This document shows positions 1 to 5,293 of a DNA stretch of 5,293 nt, piece after piece (position 1 is the first letter of the stretch; each line of letters opens with the position of its first letter). Location: positions 1-5,293 of the forward strand of contig CAJXTM010000353.1 of assembly GCA_913061385.1 (NCBI GenBank), written 5' to 3'. A program made the translations under genes and the position numbers. The notes beneath the pieces were generated by a model that worked only from the letters and a program-made list of their open reading frames with translations, ran no database searches and had not been told where the DNA came from. This stretch comes from an uncultured Rhodopirellula sp. (lineage in GTDB: Bacteria > Planctomycetota > Planctomycetia > Pirellulales > Pirellulaceae).

Positions 1-48
1 CGAGATCAGCCTCGGTCTCGTGGGCTCGGAGATGTGTATAAGAGACAG
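1..48. other. Illumina Nextera P7 adapter with i7 index (not genomic)
   Basis: This is library-construction sequence, not organism DNA. Bases 1-6 match the inner end of the Illumina P7 primer. Bases 7-14 (cagcctcg) are an 8-nt i7 index, which I recognise as the Nextera N710 index. Bases 15-29 are the Nextera read-2 linker, and bases 30-48 are the 19-bp Tn5 mosaic end (agatgtgtataagagacag). Genomic sequence begins at about 49. The lipoprotein reading frame on the minus strand runs straight into this block, so its apparent C-terminal end is false. The mosaic end must not be read as a natural Tn5 end. Confidence 0.98.
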
Positions 49-1122
49 CCTAAAGATGAGATCGCTTTCCTCTCTTCCGCCTCGAGATTCAAGCATTTCT
101 GTGATGTGCAGGTGACAACAGAAACGAATGAAATCATCGCTACGTTTTAGGTAACCCTGCCAGCTTGCCGGACGCGCATCATCTGACGACTCAATGTAAT
201 TTGAAAGTCTTTCCGTGAAATAAGGGTCATCACCGCGATAGATCTTGGTGTGGTTCAATATAGGCTCGTGATTGACAACCATCTTGGGACGTTGCGGTGA
301 CGGTGGGTCAGGAATCAAGTCTGTTGGATTCGGCCAGTGCTGGGGTAGCAATGGGCTGATCCCATGAATTGTCGTAAAATCACCAGAGGTAATGGGAGCA
401 GGCAAACTTCGTGCGTCAGATGTAATGTCTTGAGCTAAGTTGAGATTTGCAGGCAATGATTCTATTTCGCCAGATGCCAAACCAATCCCGCGTAGGTGGA
501 CTTCAGTATCTGAGGCTTGTGACCCAGATTGCCAGTTCGCCTGACGAGTGTCGTCGGGAATCGGGGTTTGCGTCGCGAGTTGGCTGCGAGCCAAATCGAA
601 CTGAGTATCGCGAACGATCCGCGAGGGAATGTCATTCTCTTGCTGAGTTCCCCACGGTAGCCCATACCCATTAGGGATGGGATGGAAACCCTTGTTGGCA
701 GCGTACCAGTGCACTGTCATCGCCATTCTCGGCGGGTAATAAGCATCAAAGTCAGTTACTGAACCAACAACCATTGCTTCAACCCCCATGAACTCAGCCA
801 GTTGCTGGAAATCTTCACCACTCACTGGCTCGCCGTATTGTTGGCTGTAGATCATCCACTGGGTTTTTGTGACGCCAACCGGCAGTACCTCAAAACCTGG
901 GATTGCTTGCAAAGCTGCATAATACGTTTCAGCCACCAATTCTGTGTCAACCGTAGGGTTCTCACTTTGGTTATAGAAAGGCAGAACCGCAACGCGTTGT
1001 ACTTGTGGAAAGGGGTTGTGAATCTGCTCCGGTTGATAAGTTACCGGGAACAGAGAGCATCCCACACTGCTGAGCAAAAGAAGCAGTAGGATTGGGGTAG
1101 AACCCAGAAGATTGAGTTTCAC
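49..1122 (-). CDS. Lipoprotein with TolB-like N-terminal region, 3' end cut by contig edge
   Basis: This frame is open from a GTG at 1122 to the adapter junction and gives at least 358 residues with no stop. The N-terminus is a clear type II signal peptide: MKLN, then a run of leucines (residues 12-17), then lipobox SSVGC with the lipidated Cys at residue 22. Residues about 43-55 (RVAVLPFYNQSEN) followed by a helix and FEVLPV (77-82), then GVEAMVVGSVTDF (113-125), follow the strand-helix-strand pattern of TolB N-terminal or LpoB/CsgG-like periplasmic domains. The middle is Pro/Gln/Ser-rich and looks flexible. The end (DDPYFTER, DDFIRFCCHLHITEML) looks folded again, and I associate this ending with hypothetical planctomycete lipoproteins. 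The function is unknown; an envelope-assembly or accessory role is inference only. The start was chosen for the signal peptide. A GGAGGAA at 1153-1159 lies about 30 nt upstream, too far to be its ribosome site. An in-frame GTG at 1159-1161 is an alternative but adds a charged leader before the signal peptide. The gap to the upstream oxidoreductase is 204 bp, with no convincing terminator seen in it. Confidence 0.85.
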
Positions 1123-1326
1123 GGAATTGCCGGCGCAAGGGTAGACGCGTAGTTCCTCCACCCCATTTCAAGTTATCGGTCAACGTCTCCGTAGGCTTTA
1201 GCTGATCAGAAAATTCTTCCTAGTTGATGCTTTTTTACAGCAGAAGATTTCAGACGATCATTTTGAACTTTTCGGTTTGGACTATGCAAAAAGATCTTTG
1301 TCAGCTGAGTCGTGATCGATTACCGG

Positions 1327-2694
1327 CTAGCCCAACGACCAACCGCTTCGCGGCTCACGTGTTAGCAATGGCTTCGCCTCGGGGCACCCAATGCACTCCA
1401 TCGCTTCTTTATCCCACACGACTTTTTTTCCCAATCGGTAGGCAACGTTACCGAGGTGATTGGCTTCCGTGAGCGGGCCTGCATAGCTGAATGGACTTTC
1501 TGTGACTGCATCACCTCGACACGCATCAAGCCATTGCTGATGGTGTCCGCTGGGGGCTGGCAGAAATGGTTCAGGCGGCGTGAAGTCTTTGAAGTCGTTT
1601 TCGGGGAGCAGTAGATGTTTCCGGTAATCCGAGAGCAGCATGCCCTTTGACCCGACGAACAAGACGCCACTTCCCCACTGAGGGATGCCACGCTGTTTCC
1701 AAATCTCAGGTTTGTGTGTTCCTTGGTACCATGTCATGGTGACAGGTGGGCGTCTGCCAACATTGGGAATGTCTCTTGCTCCATATTCGTACACGGCGGT
1801 CATCGAAGCTGGGGCAATTTCTGGATGTGCCGGTGGACCGCTTGCCTCAACGGTGTTTGGTGCATCAAGACGCAAGGCCCAGAATGGCAGGTCATTCCAG
1901 TGGCTGCCTAAGTCAGACATGGTGCCGTTGCCGAAGTCCCACCAACGGTACCATTTTGGGCCGGGGAAATAGACTTGATGAAATGGTCGATAGGGTGCTG
2001 GGCCCAGCCAGAGGTCCCAATTTAGATAATCAGGTGGATTGATTGCTTCTTTAGGTCTGTTGGAAGCAGCGGATATATCGCGATTCTTTTTCGCAGCTTC
2101 CTGGCTCTGGAGTCCCCAGGCTCTTGAGACCCAAACGTGGACTTCGCTTACGTCGCCGATGGCGTCGCTCTGAATCAGTTCCACAACCCGGTGATAGTTC
2201 TTCGAGGCGTGGATTTGTGTTCCCATTTGCGTGGCCACACCTGCCTTTTCTGCAGCTTCCGTAAGTCGACGGGTCTCATCAATATTGTAGGCCAACGGTT
2301 TTTCGCAGTAGACATGCTTGCCTAGTTGCAGAGCTGGCATTGCGGCGTACGCATGGGTGTGTTCTGGGGTACTGACGACCACTGCATCAATGTCATCACC
2401 GATGGTGTCGTAGAGTTTTCGGAAGTCCTGAAACTGTTTCGCTTCGGGGAATTTATTTCCAGCACTCGTCAAAAATCGGTTGTCGACATCACAAAGTCCT
2501 ACGACATCGACCGTGTTGGTTCCGGCGATTGTTTGCAGGTTACTACCTCCGCGTCCTCCAGTGCCAATGAACGCGATTTTCAGCCGGTCATTGGGACTAG
2601 CGAACGACGTTTGTGGGATGGTAGCAACCGCGGACACCGCAGCAGCTTGGGCGAGGAAATCGCGACGAGTGGATTGAGAATCGGCTTTCGACAT
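1327..2694 (-). CDS. Gfo/Idh/MocA family oxidoreductase with Tat signal
   Basis: A 455-residue NAD(P)-dependent dehydrogenase, predicted to oxidise or reduce a sugar, inositol or related polyol; the substrate cannot be read from sequence. The N-terminus has a twin-arginine export signal (STRRDFLAQ, Arg10-Arg11), a hydrophobic Ala/Val stretch and a possible cleavage near residue 32, so it should work outside the cytoplasm. The Rossmann fold follows: [12 protein letters not shown] (39-50) binds the dinucleotide and Asp69 ends the second strand. STPEHTH (108-114) and CEKPLA (120-125), with the family's catalytic Lys122, come next. The C-terminal half carries DLGSHWND (261-268), where His265 sits at the usual active-site position. 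The ending GWSLG resembles that of full-length planctomycete members, so the gene looks complete. The start ATG gives the Tat motif at the expected place; no strong ribosome site precedes it, which is common in this phylum. The sodA terminator lies 107 bp upstream, so it probably has its own promoter between 2695 and 2801, though none is convincing. Large paralogous groups of exported Gfo/Idh/MocA proteins are typical of Planctomycetes. Confidence 0.96.
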   Translation of the reverse strand: MSKADSQSTRRDFLAQAAAVSAVATIPQTSFASPNDRLKIAFIGTGGRGGSNLQTIAGTNTVDVVGLCDVDNRFLTSAGNKFPEAKQFQDFRKLYDTIGDDIDAVVVSTPEHTHAYAAMPALQLGKHVYCEKPLAYNIDETRRLTEAAEKAGVATQMGTQIHASKNYHRVVELIQSDAIGDVSEVHVWVSRAWGLQSQEAAKKNRDISAASNRPKEAINPPDYLNWDLWLGPAPYRPFHQVYFPGPKWYRWWDFGNGTMSDLGSHWNDLPFWALRLDAPNTVEASGPPAHPEIAPASMTAVYEYGARDIPNVGRRPPVTMTWYQGTHKPEIWKQRGIPQWGSGVLFVGSKGMLLSDYRKHLLLPENDFKDFTPPEPFLPAPSGHHQQWLDACRGDAVTESPFSYAGPLTEANHLGNVAYRLGKKVVWDKEAMECIGCPEAKPLLTREPRSGWSLG

Positions 2695-2801
2695 TACACG
2701 CTCGCATAGGGAGGCGATTGGTTGGCTGAAAGTCTGTCCTTCAGCGCGGCAGGTGGTCTGAGTTTAGCGGATCCAGTCGGCCTAGAGGTTTTCAAGCCAC
2801 G

Positions 2802-2841
2802 AAAAAAGGGAGTTCACGGACGTTGTCCGAGAACTCCCTTT
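2802..2841 (-). terminator. Rho-independent terminator of sodA
   Basis: A long hairpin lies 27 bp past the sodA stop. The outer 11-bp stem pairs 2805-2815 (aaagggagttc) with 2831-2841 (gaactcccttt). After a single A/A mismatch, a 5-bp inner stem pairs 2817-2821 (cggac) with 2825-2829 (gtccg) around a GTT loop. On the minus strand the stem is followed by a run of six T (complement of 2802-2807), the usual intrinsic-terminator tail. On the plus strand only three T occur, so it serves minus-strand transcription. It separates sodA from the downstream oxidoreductase. Confidence 0.92.
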
Positions 2842-2868
2842 GAGCGATTATCACGACTATCAGGCAGA

Positions 2869-3489
2869 CTAAGCCGCTGCAAGGCGTGCGGCGACTGCAT
2901 CCCAGTCAACCACGTCCCAGAATGCTGAGACATAGTCTGGACGCCGATTTTGGTAATTCAGGTAGTAAGCATGCTCCCAGACGTCTAACCCGAGCACAGG
3001 TGTGCCGCCGATGCCAGCGGTCTCCGCTCCCATCAAAGGGCTATCCTGATTGGCAGTGCTGCCAACTTTCAGAACTCCAGCGTCAACGTACAACCATGCC
3101 CAACCGCTTCCAAAACGCGTTGCAGCAGCAGCGGAAAACTGCTCTTTCATCGCATCGAGCGAGCCGAAGGCGGTATCGATGGCGGCTGCGAGATCACCCG
3201 TAGGAGAACCTCCTTTGCCGGGGCCCATGACGCTCCAGAACAGTGAGTGATTCGCGTGACCGCCGCCATTATTGCGGACAGCACCGAGCTTGTCTGCTGG
3301 AACGCTTGCCAAGGCTGAAACCAGATCTTCGATGGACTTGCCATCCAAATCCGTGCCGGCGATTGCGTCGTTCACCTTGTTGATGTACGCCTGATGATGC
3401 TTCGTGTGATGGATCTCCATCGTTCTCGCATCAATATGCGGTTCAAGTGCATCGTAGGCGTACGCCAGGGAAGGTAGTGTGAAGGCCAT
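2869..3489 (-). CDS. sodA: Superoxide dismutase, Mn-type (Fe/Mn family)
   Basis: The enzyme converts superoxide to oxygen and hydrogen peroxide in the cytoplasm; no signal peptide is present. Numbered from the ATG at 3489, the protein has 206 residues, which I recall as the length of E. coli SodA. It aligns from the first residues ([18 protein letters not shown] against [18 protein letters not shown]). Metal ligands are all visible: His27 in MEIHHTKHH, His81 in [11 protein letters not shown], Asp169 and His173 in LDVWEHAYY. Tyr35 is the active-site gateway residue. The second-shell Gln lies in the C-terminal domain (ANQDSP, Gln148) and Gly occupies the position where Fe enzymes carry Gln, which favours manganese, although cambialistic use cannot be excluded. 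A TTG four codons upstream (3501) is a possible start but a GGAG abuts it directly; the ATG lies 12 nt past that GGAG and matches the family start. The gene is intact, unlike the decayed gene 79 bp upstream, and ends with its own terminator. Confidence 0.97.
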   Translation of the reverse strand: MAFTLPSLAYAYDALEPHIDARTMEIHHTKHHQAYINKVNDAIAGTDLDGKSIEDLVSALASVPADKLGAVRNNGGGHANHSLFWSVMGPGKGGSPTGDLAAAIDTAFGSLDAMKEQFSAAAATRFGSGWAWLYVDAGVLKVGSTANQDSPLMGAETAGIGGTPVLGLDVWEHAYYLNYQNRRPDYVSAFWDVVDWDAVAARLAAA

Positions 3490-3536
3490 ATCGTTGGACA
3501 ACTCCGTGTACGGGGCGGGTGAAAAACTCTCTCAAA

Positions 3537-3564
3537 ACGATAGCGGGCCGGCTAGCAATCGCAA
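3537..3564 (-). promoter_or_regulatory. Possible sodA promoter
   Basis: On the minus strand, TTGCGA (complement of 3559-3564) and TATCGT (complement of 3537-3542) are 16 bp apart. Each matches four of six bases of the sigma-70 -35 and -10 consensus. This would give an untranslated leader of about 40 nt before the sodA ATG. It sits just past the last codon of the decayed signalling gene, as expected if sodA is transcribed on its own. The match is modest and planctomycete promoters are poorly known, so this is only a candidate. It overlaps an imperfect hairpin (3542-3547 agcggg with 3573-3578 cccgct). Confidence 0.25.
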
Positions 3565-3568
3565 GAGG

Positions 3569-4901
3569 CTAACCCGCTGTGTTGACCAGAATCTCGCTCA
3601 TCAGATCGCTATTTGGACTGTCTTGAACCTGTTCATAGCAGACTTTCAAAGACGCATTTCGGCGATCTCGATTGCGGAATCAGTGCAGCGAAATGTGTAC
3701 GGGTGGCTTGCTGGGGTGAGAACCGTCGCATTCTCGACGGTGGCTTTACTCAACTTCATTTCTATCCGCAGCGATATTTGCTGGTCAGCCCGCCATCGCC
3801 CTGCTTGCTTTGAAATGGGATTCAAAAACAGTGAAACGTGATTTTCTTTGACTCGGATGATTTCTGTCCGATGATCGAAAATGAAACCACGCAAATTTTC
3901 GATCACCAAATCGATCGGGACCCGAGTTACCATATCAAACTCATGTTCACCTGATGTGGTCTGAGAATCAAACCAGCCTTTCTAGCCTCACTTGAGGCTG
4001 TTCATCGCGCTGCCGGAGCCCAATTGAATGACCCTGTTACGAACGTTGTCTTTTAGTAGAGTGCTGTCGACTCGTGCGAGGATTGTTTCCTGAGTGTGAC
4101 ACCCATTGGAGTTCCAGGACTCCAAAGCTGGCGTTGAAGGCATCACCGCCCAAAATCGCTACTGTTTTATATGCTCAGCCGCTTGGCGGATGCGTTCCAC
4201 TCGCCCGGTCGCGGTGGCATGGTCGCAGTTGGTAGCCAACAACAGGAAATCCTTTCTACCAAATCTCGCGACCATCTCGTCGTCACGGTTGTTCACGCTT
4301 CGTTGTGGCTGTCGGGATTGGCAAACCAGAATGAAACGCTGTTGTTGCGTTACAGATGTTGCAACCAACAACTTTAGATTGCGGCAATTCGGTCTACGGT
4401 AGACCGAATTGGTGGTCGTGGCATCGCATGCATCCGAAATGCTGAGCATCCGAGAGTCTAACGGCACCGAAGTGCCCGCATGAGTGTTGCTGTCGTGGGG
4501 CCCTTTTGCCAATTCTTGGTTTGGGAAAAAATATCAAGCAACGCAGTGTCAGATGTGCAGTCCCGTAATGTGCCCAAGTCGTGTTACACGGAGGTGTCGA
4601 TGATCAATTGCTCATCGAGAGTCAGTTTGCCATGCTTCCGCAGAATCCGGTTCGGGGTACCCATTTTTCCGACGTCGTACAGCAAGACAACTCCTTCTGC
4701 GCGATAGCGGGCACTTATCCGCTTTGCCCATGCCGAGCAGCTGATGATCACTCTCTGGCAATGTGCTGCTGTCGGGGCATGTTTAGTCCTCAACGCGGAA
4801 AACAGCGAAGCCGTCATGCCCAGCCGAATCACATCGAAACCGCTTTTAAATCTCTCCTCAGTGTTCTGAGGGCCCACTGCTGAAGGTGTGGTATCCTGTC
4901 C
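3569..4901 (-). pseudogene. Decayed HD-GYP/GGDEF cyclic-di-GMP signalling gene
   Basis: No single frame is open, but pieces of one multidomain protein appear in the right order in shifting minus-strand frames. (1) 4584-4901 holds an HD domain: LFSALRTKHAPTAAHC, then LLYDVGKMGTPNRIL and KHGKLTLDEQ. The metal-binding HD is YD (4674-4679), and a TAA at 4584-4586 interrupts it. (2) The same frame continues past the stop (TSDTALLDI...KNW), then a frameshift near 4480-4510 leads to VPLDSRMLSISDACDA and VYRR (4393-4467), the end of an HD-GYP domain. (3) DDEMVARFGRKDFLLL (about 4237-4284) is a GGDEF active-site segment with the signature changed to GRKDF. The space before it is too short for the GGDEF N-terminal half, so a deletion is likely. 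(4) After a TAG (4159-4161) come LGGDAFNASFGVLELQ in a second frame and ETILARVDSTLL...RNRVIQLG in the first, the usual GGDEF ending. (5) After TGA (3988-3990) and TAG (3982-3984), a C-terminal extension runs from about 3981 (RVPIDLVIENLRGF). It finishes after another frameshift near 3690 at the TAG 3569-3571 (RNRDRRNASLKV, SEILVNTAG). An intact ancestor would have made and/or degraded c-di-GMP; this copy cannot. Multiple independent lesions argue against sequencing error. Confidence 0.82.
4385..4411. repeat. Perfect 27-nt palindrome inside the pseudogene
   Basis: Arms of 13 bp (4385-4397 caattcggtctac and 4399-4411 gtagaccgaattg) are exact reverse complements around a single central G at 4398. 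It lies in the HD-GYP remnant, over the codons that read NSVYRRPNC on the minus strand. No T-run follows on either side, so it is not a typical terminator. The left half on the minus strand encodes the conserved VYR portion; the other half may have been copied from it. Confidence 0.9.
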
Positions 4902-5244
4902 TCACGGTAGTACTCGTCCCACTTGTTGTCACCTTACTTCGACAGCCTTGACTTGGAATTTGCCATCAAAATCGCTTTTATTTGGGCGATCTGCAGGGTT
5001 TATCTCTACCGTGACGGTTCAACCTTGATGCTAAAGTTGAACCTTGATGCTAAAGAGGTGTCGACATAGCTATTCAAAAGACCACGCCGCAAACCAGGCA
5101 GTAGCAAAAGTTAAGGATCACCAGATGGGGGGATTTTGCCTCGATACGCTTGAATGGTTGCGACTGCGACCTGCCGCACCTACGATGAGTTGTGTCGGAT
5201 AACCAGATCTTGCTGCACTGAAACTGTTTCACACATTCGAGGTG
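4902..5244. other. No intact gene; possible upstream remnant of the decayed signalling gene
   Basis: All six frames are broken. On the minus strand the HD-domain frame can be followed upstream across TGA stops (4902-4904 and one a few codons further) into VTVEINPADRPNKSD and KFQVKAVEV, which I cannot assign. Further upstream, about 5095-5244, another frame reads QPFKRIEAKSPHLVILNF. This resembles the helix and third strand of a response-regulator receiver domain (normally ...PDLVILD), with the phosphorylated Asp replaced by Asn. Its distance from the HD domain is about right for a receiver plus linker. A decayed receiver at the front of the same gene is therefore possible, but the match is short and weak. 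Confidence 0.25.
5018..5055. repeat. 19-bp direct tandem duplication
   Basis: Two adjacent 19-bp units, 5018-5036 and 5037-5055, read TTSAACCTTGATGCTAAAG and differ only at the third base (C in the first, G in the second). The duplication adds 19 bp, not a multiple of three, so it would itself shift any reading frame. It lies in the non-coding stretch upstream of the decayed HD-GYP gene and fits continued decay by replication slippage. Confidence 0.9.
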
Positions 5245-5293
5245 CTGTCTCTTATACACATCTCCGAGCCCACGAGACCGAGGCTGATCTCGT
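5245..5293. other. Illumina Nextera P7 adapter with i7 index (not genomic)
   Basis: This is the reverse complement of the block at the start of the window. Bases 5245-5263 (ctgtctcttatacacatct) are the Tn5 mosaic end, 5264-5278 the read-2 linker, 5279-5286 (cgaggctg) the same index, and 5287-5293 the start of the P7 tail. Genomic sequence ends at about 5244. A minus-strand open frame that begins inside this block (GTG at 5257-5259, giving MYKRQ) is an artefact. Confidence 0.98.

Noticed and set aside
447..674. Plus- and minus-strand short frames within 447-1183
   Set aside because: They overlap the long uninterrupted lipoprotein frame on the minus strand and show no protein-like features.
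1123..1326. Terminator or small RNA between the oxidoreductase and the lipoprotein gene
   Set aside because: Only short palindromes (aaagatcttt at 1290-1299, ctgatcag near 1202) are present, without a stable stem followed by a T-run on the minus strand.
1685..2709. Several plus-strand frames of 60-127 codons
   Set aside because: All are antisense shadows of the well-supported Gfo/Idh/MocA gene.
3542..3578. Imperfect hairpin (agcggg/cccgct with inner tagc/gcta) as a terminator of the decayed gene
   Set aside because: The stem is short and interrupted, the T-run after it is weak and offset, and it overlaps the candidate sodA promoter; too little to call.
3646..3933. 95-codon minus-strand frame as an independent hypothetical gene
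   Set aside because: It is in the same frame as the preceding GGDEF ending, stays open upstream of its ATG, and its continuation appears after a frameshift; best explained as the C-terminal piece of the pseudogene. A free-standing gene is not fully excluded.
4159..4512. 117-codon minus-strand frame as an independent small gene
   Set aside because: It contains the end of an HD-GYP domain followed by a damaged GGDEF core, so it is a fragment of the decayed multidomain gene.
5074..5259. Open frame of 61 codons on the minus strand as a gene
   Set aside because: Its start and first five residues (MYKRQ) are adapter-derived; only the part below 5245 is genomic, and it has no start of its own.
1..5293. 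Tn5-type composite transposon bounded by mosaic ends
   Set aside because: The mosaic ends are joined to Illumina linker, index and P7 sequence, and no transposase is present; this is library adapter.

Overview
The window looks like one metagenomic or draft-genome contig from a planctomycete, probably in or near the Pirellulaceae (Rhodopirellula-like). The evidence is indirect. It holds a Tat-exported Gfo/Idh/MocA dehydrogenase of the kind that is greatly expanded in Planctomycetes. It also holds a partial lipoprotein and a decayed HD-GYP/GGDEF gene whose sequence style I associate with that phylum. No rRNA or tRNA is present to settle the taxonomy.

Layout. Both ends (1-48 and 5245-5293) are not genomic. 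They are Illumina Nextera P7 adapter sequence with the same 8-nt index, so the real insert is about 49-5244 and both contig ends are artificial. Everything genic lies on the minus strand. Reading in the direction of transcription (right to left): 4902-5244 has no intact gene, only possible receiver-like remnants and a 19-bp tandem duplication. 3569-4901 is a heavily decayed HD-GYP plus GGDEF cyclic-di-GMP signalling gene. 2869-3489 is an intact Mn-type superoxide dismutase followed by a strong intrinsic terminator at 2802-2841. 1327-2694 is an intact Tat-signal oxidoreductase. 49-1122 is a lipoprotein with a TolB-like N-terminal region, cut off by the contig end.

How the genes relate. The genes are co-directional, but they do not look like one operon. 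A terminator separates sodA from the oxidoreductase, and gaps of about 170-200 bp separate the intact genes. SodA is a cytoplasmic superoxide defence enzyme. The oxidoreductase is predicted to act outside the cytoplasm on an unknown sugar-like substrate. The lipoprotein is predicted to sit in the cell envelope. I see no mobile element, CRISPR array, phage gene or new multi-gene system. The most informative non-routine features are the decayed signalling gene, a perfect 27-nt palindrome inside it, and the adapter artefacts that create false protein ends.
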